From the NCBI GenBank assembly GCA_031629035.1, contig JAVLUG010000027.1, positions 1 to 64,000 on the forward strand: a stretch of DNA of 64,000 nt, given 5' to 3'. This document shows positions 33,988 to 43,478 of the stretch, piece by piece. The notes beneath the pieces are model-generated. The model made no database searches, was not told the DNA's origin, and worked only from the letters and a program-made list of their open reading frames with translations. Every line of letters starts with the position of its first letter. Within the stretch, counting starts at the first letter, position 1. The position numbers and the translations under genes were made by a program. The DNA comes from MVYY01 sp012517575. Its GTDB lineage: Bacteria; Bacteroidota; Bacteroidia; Bacteroidales; Paludibacteraceae.

Positions 33988-36504
33988 ATGAACAAAAGTT
34001 TATTTCAAAAATTGCTGCCGCATTTTGTAGCGCTCATTTTGTTTTTTTGTTTGTCGTTCTGGTATTTTTCTCCCGTTTTGGAGGGTAAGCAACTGATGGG
34101 ACATGATACCCAAAGTTGGATGTATGCAGCCAAAGAGACCCTTGATTACAACCAGACCCATGATGACAAAACCTTATGGACTAACTCGATGTTTAGTGGG
34201 ATGCCTAATTATCAAATTTCGATGACGCAACCCAACAACATTATCAAATATGTAGATCAACTTTTCAAATCCTTGCCTTCGCCCGTATTTTTTCTGGTAC
34301 TCTATCTTTTGTGTTTTTATATTTTACTTTTAGCTTTCGGAATCAGTCCGTGGCTGGCCATCATTGGTTCGTTGGCCTTTTCCTTTGCCTCGTATAATTT
34401 TATTATTCTCTCTGTCGGCCATAATTCTAAAGCCATTACCATAGCTTATACTGCGCCACTTATTGGTAGTATTTATATGGCTTTCCGTTCAAAAAGGATG
34501 TTGGGAAGCCTGCTGACGGCACTTTTTCTGAGTTTGGCCATTTACGCCAATCATATTCAAATTCTTTATTATACACTACTCATCGTTTTGGTTTTTGGCT
34601 TGGTGGAACTGATTTTCAGCATAAAGGAGAAAAAGACAAGCGCTTATTTTAAAACGTTAGGTTTGCTGATTATAGCGGCATTGCTGGCAGTAGGAATGAA
34701 TGCCACAAGTTTGCTCACCACCTACGAATACAGTCAGTACACCATGCGTGGAAAATCGACAGGACTTACCATTGATGAACAGAATGCACAACACGGACTA
34801 AACAAGGATTATATTACTCAATGGAGTTACGGAATCGATGAAACGCTGACATTGCTTATCCCGAATTTTAAGGGAGGAGCCAGCGCCGGTACACTTTCGC
34901 CGGAAAGTAAAACCGCCCAGCGACTGACAAGTTATGGAGTTCCCAATGTGGAAAGAATGATGAAAGAAATGCAACTTCCTCTGTATTGGGGCACACAGCC
35001 CGGAACAGCAGGTCCGGTGTATGTAGGAGCAATTGTCTGTTTTCTGTTTGTGTTGGGGATTTTTTTGGTGGATAAACGCACAAAATGGTGGCTATTGCCA
35101 TTGATTATTCTTTCCATCATGCTTTCATGGGGAAAAAATTTTATGCCGCTTACCGACTTTTTCATCCAGTATGTTCCTCTTTACAATAATTTTCGTACGG
35201 TTTCCATGATTTTGGTAATTGCCAGTTTTGGTATGGCATTGATGGCCGTATTGGCGTTAAAGGAAGTATTTAAACCTCACGCCGATAAGACAAAACTTTT
35301 ACGCCCTATTTCGATCAGTGCAGCAATAGTTGGTGGCATTTGCTTGATTTTTGCTGCTGTTCCTTCTCTGGCAGGAAATTTTGTTTCACCGGCTGATGCG
35401 CAATTTACTGGCGATTATGCTTTTTTGAAAGAAACGCTTCCTCTGGATAGACAAGCTTTACTCCGTAGCGATGCCTTGCGCTCTTTGGCTTTTGTTGTTC
35501 TCTCAGCCGGCTTGATTTGGCTCTATGCCAAAAATCTGGTTAAAAAGAATCTTACTTATGTTTTCTTGGGATGCTTGATGCTGGGAGACTTGGTGCCGGT
35601 AGCCAAAAGGTATTTAAACGATGACAACTTCACACGAAAAAGAAGCATCGAAAAGTTTGTTCAGCCATCGACTGCAGATAAAATTATTCTTCAAGACAAA
35701 TCGCAGTTCAGGGTACTTGATGCTACGGTAGATATTTTCAATGATGCTTCCCCCTCATATTTCCACAAAAATATTGGTGGATATCATGCGGCAAAATTGC
35801 GTCGTTATCAGGAGTTGATCAATGTTCACCTCACAAAGGAACTCGGGCAGTTGTTTGGAGCGTTTGGAAGAGCTAAGACGATAGAGGAAATTGTACCGGT
35901 GATGGATTCATTGGGCGTTTTGAACATGCTGAACATGAAATATGTGATTTACAACAAGGAAGCGCCTCCTTTAGTAAATCCTTATGCCAACGGCAATGCA
36001 TGGCTGGTAAAAAACATAAGAATTGCTGAAAATGCAGATGAGGAAATGCGTTTGTTGGGAGAAATAGATACCAAAACAGAGGTAGTGGTGGATAAATCTT
36101 TTGCTTCACTTTTGCCTGCCAAGATTATTCCCGATTCAACAGCTCGCATTCAACTTGTCAGCTACGAGCCGAATAACCTGATTTATAATTTCAGTTCAAA
36201 AACCGATCAGCTGGCTGTTTTTTCTGAAATTTATTACGATAAGGGTTGGAACGCATACATTAATGGCAGGAAAGTTCCCTATCTTCGTGCCAATTATCTG
36301 CTAAGAGCAATGCCTTTGAAAGCTGGTTCTTATCAAATAGAATTTAAATTTGAACCTGACTCTTACAGAATTGGCAATATAATTGCCCTTGTTTCATCGG
36401 TTTTGTTTGTGCTTTGGCTGCTGGGTTTTATTTATATCAGTTGGAAAAAATCGACTCCATCAAATGGGGAATCGAGAATAGGAGAAAACATTCAGAAAAA
36501 ATGA
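33988..36504 (+). CDS. YfhO-family multi-pass membrane protein
   Basis: 838 residues with roughly 13 hydrophobic segments, most in the first 540 residues, one near the C-terminus (about 795-815). The middle to C-terminal part (about 560-790) is soluble and beta-rich with FSEIYYDKGWNAYINGRK and YLLRAMPLKAG, the conserved tail of the YfhO family, probably outside the membrane. YfhO proteins of Bacillus are linked to lipoteichoic-acid glycosylation; in Bacteroidota the role is not established. ftsX follows 45 bases later. Confidence 0.85.
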   Translation: MNKSLFQKLLPHFVALILFFCLSFWYFSPVLEGKQLMGHDTQSWMYAAKETLDYNQTHDDKTLWTNSMFSGMPNYQISMTQPNNIIKYVDQLFKSLPSPVFFLVLYLLCFYILLLAFGISPWLAIIGSLAFSFASYNFIILSVGHNSKAITIAYTAPLIGSIYMAFRSKRMLGSLLTALFLSLAIYANHIQILYYTLLIVLVFGLVELIFSIKEKKTSAYFKTLGLLIIAALLAVGMNATSLLTTYEYSQYTMRGKSTGLTIDEQNAQHGLNKDYITQWSYGIDETLTLLIPNFKGGASAGTLSPESKTAQRLTSYGVPNVERMMKEMQLPLYWGTQPGTAGPVYVGAIVCFLFVLGIFLVDKRTKWWLLPLIILSIMLSWGKNFMPLTDFFIQYVPLYNNFRTVSMILVIASFGMALMAVLALKEVFKPHADKTKLLRPISISAAIVGGICLIFAAVPSLAGNFVSPADAQFTGDYAFLKETLPLDRQALLRSDALRSLAFVVLSAGLIWLYAKNLVKKNLTYVFLGCLMLGDLVPVAKRYLNDDNFTRKRSIEKFVQPSTADKIILQDKSQFRVLDATVDIFNDASPSYFHKNIGGYHAAKLRRYQELINVHLTKELGQLFGAFGRAKTIEEIVPVMDSLGVLNMLNMKYVIYNKEAPPLVNPYANGNAWLVKNIRIAENADEEMRLLGEIDTKTEVVVDKSFASLLPAKIIPDSTARIQLVSYEPNNLIYNFSSKTDQLAVFSEIYYDKGWNAYINGRKVPYLRANYLLRAMPLKAGSYQIEFKFEPDSYRIGNIIALVSSVLFVLWLLGFIYISWKKSTPSNGESRIGENIQKK

Positions 36505-36549
36505 TGCAACGGAATCAATTAGACAATTTTTAGAAAAAGAACATCTGAA

Positions 36550-37431
36550 ATGGGTAAAAAAAATAATTTTCATAGTTCACGGAGTATAAAAAACATTCAC
36601 TTCACTTCAACCTTCAGCATGTCGTTGGTGCTGTTTCTGGTTGGACTGGTAATTTTGTTGCTTTTGACGGCAAGGAATCTCGGTGTAAACGTAAGAGAGA
36701 ATATTAACCTTTCCATTATTTTGGATGATGAAATAAAAAACACCGAAATACAGAGGATTCAAAAATATCTGCTTTCTTCGCCTTATGCCAAATCGGTGAG
36801 ATTTATTTCCAAAGAGGAAGCCTTGGAGGAACACATCAAAAGTTTGGGCGAAGATCCGCAAAAGTTTTTGGGATACAATCCTTTACTGGCTTCTTTTGAA
36901 GTGAAACTGAAAGCCGAATATGCTAACAATGACAGCGTTGAAATGATTGAATCGAAATTAAAAAAATTTGAACACATCAATCGCATTGCCTATCAGAGAG
37001 ATATGGTCGACTTGGTAAATCAGAATATTCAGAAATTGAGTTACATACTGCTCGGAATAGCTTTGGTATTGTTGTTTGTTTCTATGGCATTGATAAACAA
37101 CACCATTCGACTCCTTATTTATTCCAATCGTTTTCTTATCAACACCATGAAGCTGGTTGGGGCCACTTGGTGGTTTATCCGTTGGCCTTACATAAAGCAG
37201 GGAATGATTAATGGATTGGTGGCTTCCCTTCTTTCGCTTATATATTTAGCAGCTACGATTTATTATGTTCAATATGAATTTGGTATTACGGGAATGGTTA
37301 TCCCTTTTGCCACCGCTGCAATGGTATCGGTCATTATTTTGTTTTTGGGAGTTGCCCTTACAGGTATTTCTTCCTATTTGGCGGTAGGTCGATATTTACG
37401 CATGGACACCAATAATATGTATTTTGTATAA
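36550..37431 (+). CDS. ftsX: Cell division protein FtsX
   Basis: 293 residues. One N-terminal membrane helix (about 22-42), a periplasmic domain (about 45-165) with ISKEEALEEHIKSLGEDPQKFLGYNPL, then three C-terminal helices. This is the FtsX topology of the ABC-like permease that with FtsE links septation to cell-wall hydrolases. ftsE is not in the window, as is common in Bacteroidota. The following gene encodes a DUF2721 protein and not the usual small membrane protein. Confidence 0.92.
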   Translation: MGKKNNFHSSRSIKNIHFTSTFSMSLVLFLVGLVILLLLTARNLGVNVRENINLSIILDDEIKNTEIQRIQKYLLSSPYAKSVRFISKEEALEEHIKSLGEDPQKFLGYNPLLASFEVKLKAEYANNDSVEMIESKLKKFEHINRIAYQRDMVDLVNQNIQKLSYILLGIALVLLFVSMALINNTIRLLIYSNRFLINTMKLVGATWWFIRWPYIKQGMINGLVASLLSLIYLAATIYYVQYEFGITGMVIPFATAAMVSVIILFLGVALTGISSYLAVGRYLRMDTNNMYFV

Positions 37432-37467
37432 TATTTTCCGTGTTTTACCTGTTAACTGAAAAGTACT

Positions 37468-37893
37468 ATGAAAGAGCTCACTTTAATAACCCCGACTTTT
37501 CTTTTTTCGGCTGTTTCACTTATTTTGCTGGCTTATACCAATCGTTTTCTGTCGTATGCCCAGTTGGTGCGAACGTTGAAAGATCGCTACATGGAAGATC
37601 ATTCGGCAGTTACGCGAGCTCAGATTATGAATCTCCGTAAAAGGCTCTCACTCACACGGATGATGCAATGGTTTGGCGTGGCCAGTTTGTTGCTTTGCGT
37701 AGCCACCATGTTCCTTATTTATGTCGGTTTTCAAACCGTTTCAGCCTATGTTTTCGCTGTTGCGCTTTTTTTACTGATTATATCGCTTTCCCTTTCTGTT
37801 TGGGAAATACAAATTTCTACGGGCTCGCTGGAAATTTATCTGAAGGAGATGGAAAATGAAGAAATACAGGAGAAGGAGAGAAATCAAAATTAA
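37468..37893 (+). CDS. DUF2721-type small membrane protein
   Basis: 141 residues with an N-terminal helix (about 8-28) and two helices (about 68-90 and 92-112). MKELTLITPTFLFSAVSLILLAYTNRF at the N-terminus and LSLTRMMQWF before helix 2 fit DUF2721, a small membrane family of unknown role. It starts 37 bases after ftsX and its stop is 4 bases before the nadE ATG, so ftsX-DUF2721-nadE are probably co-transcribed. Confidence 0.78.
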   Translation: MKELTLITPTFLFSAVSLILLAYTNRFLSYAQLVRTLKDRYMEDHSAVTRAQIMNLRKRLSLTRMMQWFGVASLLLCVATMFLIYVGFQTVSAYVFAVALFLLIISLSLSVWEIQISTGSLEIYLKEMENEEIQEKERNQN

Positions 37894-37897
37894 AAAA

Positions 37898-39805
37898 ATG
37901 GAAACAAATTTTGGATTTATCATTGTTGCAGCTGCAGTTCCCGAACTGAGAGTTTCGGATGCTTCGTTTAATGCTGCAAAAATCATAGAACTGATGCATG
38001 CAGCCGAAGAAAATCGGGCGCAAGTGGTTTGTTTTCCCGAGTTGTGCATCAGCGGTTACACTTGTGCTGATTTGTTTTTTCAGCAACAGTTGCAGGAAGA
38101 AGTTTTGAAAGCCTTGTCCGAAATTCAGATGGCAACCCTGTCGGTTTCCTGTGCCGTTATTGTCGGCGCTCCGCTTCGTTTTCGCAATCGGCTTTTCAAT
38201 ACGGCGGTCGTTTTACAAAAAGGGCGGATCATTGGTATTGTACCTAAAACTTTTTTACCCAATCATGGCGAATTTTATGAAAAACGCTGGTTTGCTTCGG
38301 GGAAAAATCTTCGTGGACAATCCATTGTTTGTAATGAACAGGAAGTGCCTTTTGGTAGAGATTTGATATTTTCAACGCCTTCTTTTTCTTTTGGAATCGA
38401 AATTTGCGAAGATTTATGGGCACCGCTTCCTCCCAGTACAGAATTGTGCATGGCAGGAGCAGAAATTATTTTCAATCCTTCTGCCAGCAATGAACTGATA
38501 GGTAAACACGAATATCGACTTCAACTTATTGAACAACAGTCGGCTCGCTGTCACGCCGGATATGTTTATTCTTCTGCAGGTATGTATGAATCGACTACCG
38601 ATTTGGTCTTTTCGGGAAGTGCCATAATTGCAGAAAACGGGAAAATTCTCGACACATCTAAGAGATTTTCTCTTGATTCACAAATGATTTACAGCGAAAT
38701 AGATGTTGATAGAATACGTTTCGAAAGAATGCACAACAGTAATTTCAGTATAGATGCCTTACAACAGACTTACAGGAAAATTGAAATGCTGGAGCAGCCT
38801 CTCGAACTGAAAGAAATTAAAAGAACGGTTTCACCTTATCCGTTTGTTCCGCCGATAGAGAAAAGGGAAGAAAGTTGTGGTGAAATTTTTGCCATTCAAA
38901 CGGCAGGTTTGGCGAAACGTTGGCAGCATACACAAGCCAAATCGCTGATAGTGGGAATTTCCGGAGGTCTCGATTCTACGCTTGCCTTGCTGGTATGTGT
39001 TAGAACTGCCGACAAATTGAACTTCAGCAGAAACAGCATTATTGGTGTAACCATGCCCGGTTTTGGCACTACTGACCGAACGTATGGCAATGCACTGAAC
39101 CTGATGAATTCGTTGGGAGTAACCGGTTTGGAAATTTCCATTAAGGAAGCTTGTCTGCAACATTTCAAAGACATTGGACACGACCCAAATATCCACGATG
39201 TGATTTTTGAGAATACACAGGCACGTGAACGCACGCAAATTCTGATGGATTTGGCAAATAAATACGAAGGATTGGTGATTGGAACCGGCGATCTTTCCGA
39301 ATTGGCTTTAGGCTGGGCAACCTACAATGGCGATCACATGTCGATGTATGGTGTAAACAGCGGTATTCCCAAAACTTTGGTTCGTTATTTGGTGGAATAC
39401 GTGGCACAAAGCATGGAAGAAAAAACCAAAAACATTTTGGAAGATATACTGAATACTCCTGTTAGTCCCGAGCTGTTGCCTGCTGATGAGAAGGGAGAAA
39501 TTCATCAAAAAACGGAAGATTTGGTTGGCCCTTACGAGTTGCACGATTTTTTTCTATATTATTTTGTTCGTTTTGGCTTCAGTCCGCAGAAAATTCTTTT
39601 TCTGGCGCGGAAAGCTTTTAACGATAAGTATACGGAAGTAACCATACGAAAATGGTTAAAAGTTTTCTTACGACGTTTTTATGCTCAACAATTCAAACGT
39701 TCCTGCTTGCCCGATGGTCCAAAAGTCGGATCCATCAATCTTTCGCCGCGCGGCGATTGGCGAATGCCGAGCGATGCCTGTTTTCATTGGGACGATATTA
39801 TTTGA
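37898..39805 (+). CDS. nadE: Glutamine-dependent NAD+ synthetase
   Basis: 635 residues from ATG 37898; a frame 14 codons longer begins inside the previous gene and was dropped. The N-terminal nitrilase glutaminase has Glu48, Lys117 and Cys170 (GIEICEDLW). The C-terminal synthetase has GISGGLDSTLAL near 354-365, the ATP pyrophosphatase loop. It amidates deamido-NAD using ammonia from glutamine. The start lies 4 bases after the preceding stop. Confidence 0.95.
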   Translation: METNFGFIIVAAAVPELRVSDASFNAAKIIELMHAAEENRAQVVCFPELCISGYTCADLFFQQQLQEEVLKALSEIQMATLSVSCAVIVGAPLRFRNRLFNTAVVLQKGRIIGIVPKTFLPNHGEFYEKRWFASGKNLRGQSIVCNEQEVPFGRDLIFSTPSFSFGIEICEDLWAPLPPSTELCMAGAEIIFNPSASNELIGKHEYRLQLIEQQSARCHAGYVYSSAGMYESTTDLVFSGSAIIAENGKILDTSKRFSLDSQMIYSEIDVDRIRFERMHNSNFSIDALQQTYRKIEMLEQPLELKEIKRTVSPYPFVPPIEKREESCGEIFAIQTAGLAKRWQHTQAKSLIVGISGGLDSTLALLVCVRTADKLNFSRNSIIGVTMPGFGTTDRTYGNALNLMNSLGVTGLEISIKEACLQHFKDIGHDPNIHDVIFENTQARERTQILMDLANKYEGLVIGTGDLSELALGWATYNGDHMSMYGVNSGIPKTLVRYLVEYVAQSMEEKTKNILEDILNTPVSPELLPADEKGEIHQKTEDLVGPYELHDFFLYYFVRFGFSPQKILFLARKAFNDKYTEVTIRKWLKVFLRRFYAQQFKRSCLPDGPKVGSINLSPRGDWRMPSDACFHWDDII

Positions 39806-39846
39806 TTTAAAAGAACCACTGTTACATTTTAAAAATTTTGAGATTC

Positions 39847-40914
39847 ATGTTGTTATTTTTTGAAAGAGTAATTCTGGGAAACCGGCTGTCCGATTGGGGA
39901 ATTTCTTTGCTGATAATTTTGGGGGCATTTTTACTGAATAAGGGTATTTCGCTTTTCAACAAAAATGTAATTCAGAAAATTACGGCCAAAAGTAGAAATC
40001 GGCTGGACGATATATTGGTTAAAACACTTGAGTCTCCAGTTTTACTGGGTATTGCTTTGATTGCCATTTGGGTAGCTGCTCGCCGTCTCGATTTGGGTGC
40101 ACAGGTTGACAGAGTCATTTATCGCGCTTATCAGATACTGACGGTTTTGAATATAACCTGGTTTTTGGTAAAATTAACCAGTGCGCTGATAAATGAATAT
40201 CTTCTGCCGCTTTCAAAGGAAGAGGAAAGCAACAGGCGGCTCGATGAAAGCATGATCAGAATTTTACGCCGTATTTTACTGGGTATTATTTGGGCTATCG
40301 GTATTGTCATGGCGTTGAACAATGCGGGAGTAAACGTGGGTGCTCTGCTGGCCAGTTTGGGAATTGGCGGTTTGGCGGTTGCTTTGGCAGCACAGGATAC
40401 GTTGAAAAATTTTCTTGGCGGACTTACCATTTTCATGGATCGTCCTTTTCGCATAGGCGATCGTATCATTACCGGAGGTTTTGACGGAATAGTGGAAGAT
40501 GTTGGTATTCGTAGCACCAGAATCAGAAACTTCGACAAAAGAATCATTACAATTCCTAATTATAAAATTGTGGATGCTGCTATCGAAAATGTTTCCATTG
40601 AACCCATGCGGCGGGTGGTACTGAAAATAGGGCTTACTTATGACACTTCTCCTGAAAAGATGAAAGAGGCTATTTTCATACTGAAGAATATGCCAAAAAA
40701 AGTTTTGGAAATCGACTCAAATGAAGTGAACGCTTATTTTACCGATTTCTCTGAATCGGCATTAATCATCACCTATATTTATTTTATTAAAAAGGAAGCT
40801 GACATAATGAACACAATTTCAAAAGTCAATACTGAAATTTTGGATCAATTCAATGCAGCCGGTTTAGACTTTGCTTTCCCAACCCGTACGGTTTATATCG
40901 AAAATCAAAACTGA
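39847..40914 (+). CDS. MscS-family mechanosensitive ion channel
   Basis: 355 residues. About four membrane segments lead to the pore helix and the conserved GIGGLAVALAAQDTLKNFLGG (about 172-192), followed by the beta domain with PFRIGDRI and the C-terminal mixed domain. It opens under membrane tension to release osmolytes. An in-frame TTG at 39838 is an alternative start, but ATG 39847 is preferred. It follows nadE by 41 bases. Confidence 0.92.
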   Translation: MLLFFERVILGNRLSDWGISLLIILGAFLLNKGISLFNKNVIQKITAKSRNRLDDILVKTLESPVLLGIALIAIWVAARRLDLGAQVDRVIYRAYQILTVLNITWFLVKLTSALINEYLLPLSKEEESNRRLDESMIRILRRILLGIIWAIGIVMALNNAGVNVGALLASLGIGGLAVALAAQDTLKNFLGGLTIFMDRPFRIGDRIITGGFDGIVEDVGIRSTRIRNFDKRIITIPNYKIVDAAIENVSIEPMRRVVLKIGLTYDTSPEKMKEAIFILKNMPKKVLEIDSNEVNAYFTDFSESALIITYIYFIKKEADIMNTISKVNTEILDQFNAAGLDFAFPTRTVYIENQN

Positions 40915-40962
40915 TGAAAACAAGAAACTCATCCGGATTTTTATTTTTCAAGGTTTTATGGT

Positions 40963-42078
40963 TTATTTTACGATCCGATAAAGATTCCCCGGAAAACATT
41001 TTACCAGTCCTTTAAATTCCATTTCCAGCAGTTTGGAAGAGGTTTTGCTGAATGGTTTTGACAACATTATTGCCAATTCATTCACCTGCAGTCCGTCGGG
41101 ATGTTGACGAAGCAAAGAAACGATTTCCCTTTCTTCTTCAGAAAGGTCAAAATTTAAAAATGTTTGAGGAACATCTGTTACAGCTTCATTTTGTTTTTCC
41201 CAATTCATAAAAGTTATCAGATCTTCTGCCGATTCTATCAGCGAAGCCTGATTTGCCTTAATCAGCTTGTTGCATCCTTTGGACCATTCGTCTGTTGTGC
41301 GGCCGGGGAATGCAAATACATCGCGGTTGTAGTCATTGGCCAATTCGGCAGTAATCAGCGCTCCTCCCTTAACTCCCGATTCTACTATCACCAAAGCATC
41401 ACATAATCCGGCAATAATCCTGTTTCGCATTACGAAATTTTGCCGGTCAGGATTGGTTTCACTGAGAAATTCTGTTACCAAAGCACCGTTTGTTAACATT
41501 TTTATGGCTGTGGACCGATGTACGGAAGGATAAATTCTGTCCAAGCCATGCCCCAACACGCCAATGGTCGGCAAATTGTTGTCGAGAGCTGCTTTGTGAG
41601 CGCTGATATCTATACCGTAAGCCAGTCCGCTGACAATAGTAAGTTGTGAAATCATTGCCGACAAATCGGAAACCAGTTTTGCCGAATTTTCTTTACCGAT
41701 TTGCGTGGCGCTTCGGGTTCCTACAATTCCTACAAATTTTCCTTCGTTTAAATTGCATTTCCCCTTACAGTAAATCATTATGGGCGAATCGGGACATTCC
41801 TTCAAGCGATATGGGTAGTTTCGGTCGGTGAAATAAATAGGTAAAATATTATTTTTCAGTACGAATTCCACTTCTTTTTCTGCTCGCAGCATTACATTCT
41901 GAGAAACAATTTCTTCGGCCAATACCTCGCCTATGCCGGGAATTTTGGACAAGTGCTGTTTTTTCTCGCGAAAAACACCTTCCACACTTCCTACGTATGC
42001 AATTAAATTTTTTGCAAGAATATTGCCGATGCCATGAATTTGAGTGATAGCTATTTTATATTTCAATAACTCATCCAT
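40963..42078 (-). CDS. dprA: DNA-processing protein DprA
   Basis: 371 residues. An N-terminal HhH-like SAM region (about 1-75, GIGNILAKNL and IPGIGEVLAEEI) is followed by the Rossmann core with GIVGTRSATQIGKE and SGLAYGIDISAHKAAL, and a C-terminal winged helix. DprA loads RecA on incoming single strands in natural transformation. Its first 8 bases overlap the end of the VanZ-like gene, so the two are translationally coupled. Confidence 0.95.
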   Translation of the reverse strand: MDELLKYKIAITQIHGIGNILAKNLIAYVGSVEGVFREKKQHLSKIPGIGEVLAEEIVSQNVMLRAEKEVEFVLKNNILPIYFTDRNYPYRLKECPDSPIMIYCKGKCNLNEGKFVGIVGTRSATQIGKENSAKLVSDLSAMISQLTIVSGLAYGIDISAHKAALDNNLPTIGVLGHGLDRIYPSVHRSTAIKMLTNGALVTEFLSETNPDRQNFVMRNRIIAGLCDALVIVESGVKGGALITAELANDYNRDVFAFPGRTTDEWSKGCNKLIKANQASLIESAEDLITFMNWEKQNEAVTDVPQTFLNFDLSEEEREIVSLLRQHPDGLQVNELAIMLSKPFSKTSSKLLEMEFKGLVKCFPGNLYRIVK

Positions 42079-42484
42079 TATTTTCTTTTTTATTGTCCGG
42101 AGAGTTGATATCTTTCATCTTATAGAGCAAAACCGACGTAAACAGAAATCCGGCAATAATCCCTGCTGTATCGAACAACCAATCGAGCCATTCTGCCGAA
42201 CGTGGACGAAAAACCGAACTTTGTAATAATTCGATTGTCCCTCCAATCAAGATGGGTAATATCAGACTTGTGAGGATGAAAGAAATTTTGGAAGTAAGTA
42301 CGACATTATCATTGTGGAAATCATATACCAATACCGATGAAAAAAATGCATACATCAGAAAATGCATAACCTTATCGGCGTGCCGAAATGTGGGGATATC
42401 TTTAAATGTTGATGGGCTGGCAAACGACAAATATAAAATTATGAGCAATGCCAGTAAAGATTTCCAATATTTGATGATAAACAT
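42071..42484 (-). CDS. VanZ-like small membrane protein
   Basis: 137 residues from ATG 42484; ATG 42508 (145 residues) is about equally good. It has four hydrophobic segments with the VanZ pattern ADKVMHFLMYAFFSS and ELLQSSVFRPRSAEWLDWLFDTAGIIAG. VanZ in Enterococcus gives low-level teicoplanin resistance; most relatives have no assigned role. The frame stays open to 42628, but that extension runs into the left end of an insertion-sequence relic and was rejected. It overlaps dprA by 8 bases. Confidence 0.85.
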   Translation of the reverse strand: MFIIKYWKSLLALLIILYLSFASPSTFKDIPTFRHADKVMHFLMYAFFSSVLVYDFHNDNVVLTSKISFILTSLILPILIGGTIELLQSSVFRPRSAEWLDWLFDTAGIIAGFLFTSVLLYKMKDINSPDNKKENNG

Positions 42485-42567
42485 TTTTATTTTTACCGTA
42501 TGTGGCATAAAGCAATAATAGTTTGTCAAGCAATAAATAATTAAATGTAAAGTTTCACCACATTGTT

Positions 42568-42629
42568 GATGTTTTTTTCTCATTGTGAAGCGAAGCGTAG
42601 TGAAACGAAACAATGTGAAAAAAAGCATC
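42568..42629. repeat. Imperfect hairpin near the left end of the IS481 relic
   Basis: The arms at 42568-42586 (GATG, T run, CTCATTGT) and 42610-42629 (ACAATGTG, A run, GCATC) pair almost completely around a purine-rich 23-base loop. It sits between the left terminal repeat and the transposase start, so it could be a subterminal transposase site or a structure limiting read-in. Confidence 0.5.
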
Positions 42630-42674
42630 CGAATGAAAACTTGATTAATTTTGAAAAATTAAAAACAAAAAAAT

Positions 42675-43259
42675 ATGCAACAAGTTTACCATCTGAATAC
42701 AGAGACAAATATACACATTCGCCGCCAAATTAAGGAAAGTTCTTTGACAAATTTTCAATTAGCTTAAACCTTTGATACTTCTCCTGCTGCAATCAGCAAG
42801 TGGAAAATCAGGGAAACGAATGAAGACAAAAGCTCACGTCCTCATCAGATCATATATGCTTTAAATGAGCTGGAAGAAGTCTGCAAAGCCAATTATATTG
42901 AACGACTTATACAACCCAATACACCAAAAACGAATGGAATGGTGGAAAGAGCCAACGGAATAATTAAAAAGGAAACCATTATTAAAGAGAATTACGCAAA
43001 TATTTATATTGAGCATAGTCGAAATAAAGAAAAAATGAATGAGGCTTTGATGGCTTTTCTCGTATATTATATGCTTTATAGATGACATGGCGGAGTGAGA
43101 AAAGAGTTGGGAGTAAAAACCCCTTTTTAGGCTTTAGAGAAATGGTTTATGTTAAAATCTGAAATTTTTAAGCAAAATCTTGGCATATTTAAAAACAAAA
43201 TTTCATGTTTACAACCGAATAAAAATCTAAGTTTTCATAAAAAACCTTGTGAAACTTGA
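42675..43259 (+). pseudogene. IS481-type transposase, internally deleted and interrupted
   Basis: A single frame of 194 codons with in-frame stops at 42765 (TAA), 43083 (TGA) and 43128 (TAG). The start is an HTH region, RRQIKESSLTNFQLA then FDTSPAAISKWK and SSRPHQIIYALNELEE. The end is the last part of the integrase core, with RLIQPNTPKTNGMVERANG (the final catalytic Glu) and HGGVRKELGVKTPF. The middle, which should hold the first two catalytic aspartates, is missing. It is far below the 320-350 residues of intact IS481 transposases and cannot be active. Confidence 0.85.
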
Positions 43260-43430
43260 CAGTTACAAATATATAGTATTTTTGGAAATTTGATTTTGTT
43301 TTTGAAGTAATATGAAAATCTCATGGATATGAAATAAATGTATTTAATTGTTTTTAACAATTCGCAATCGTTTGCAATGATTTTTATGCAAATATCATAA
43401 ATTTACGATACTTTTTATAAATTCCATTAT

Positions 43431-43438
43431 TATATTTG
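43431..43438 (+). promoter_or_regulatory. -7-like box upstream of the type IX cargo gene
   Basis: TATATTTG is an exact TAnnTTTG match 41 bases before ATG 43479. No TTTG sits at the ideal distance upstream. The sequence between the relic end at 43261 and this box is AT-rich and shows no other feature. Confidence 0.42.
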
Positions 43439-43478
43439 AAACGTCAAAAAAATTATTCACCTTTAAAACTTAAATGTC

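Larger units (their letters stand above)
42546..43261 (+). mobile_element. Decayed IS481-type insertion element
   Basis: 716 bases bounded by terminal inverted repeats. The left end reads TGTAAAGTTTCACCA (42546-42560) and the right end, on the other strand, TGTCAAGTTTCACAA (43261-43247), 13 of 15 identical; the match extends to about 20 of 26. Inside lies a broken transposase reading frame (42675-43259). I see no target duplication (AATAATTAAA on the left versus GTTACAAATA on the right). The TGT ends and the transposase motifs support the IS481 family. It lies 38-62 bases upstream of the VanZ-dprA pair, so it may have displaced their original promoter. Confidence 0.8.

Noticed and set aside
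42861..43088. Reverse-strand open frame of 75 codons inside the IS481 relic
   Set aside because: The forward frame carries recognisable transposase motifs; the reverse frame does not.
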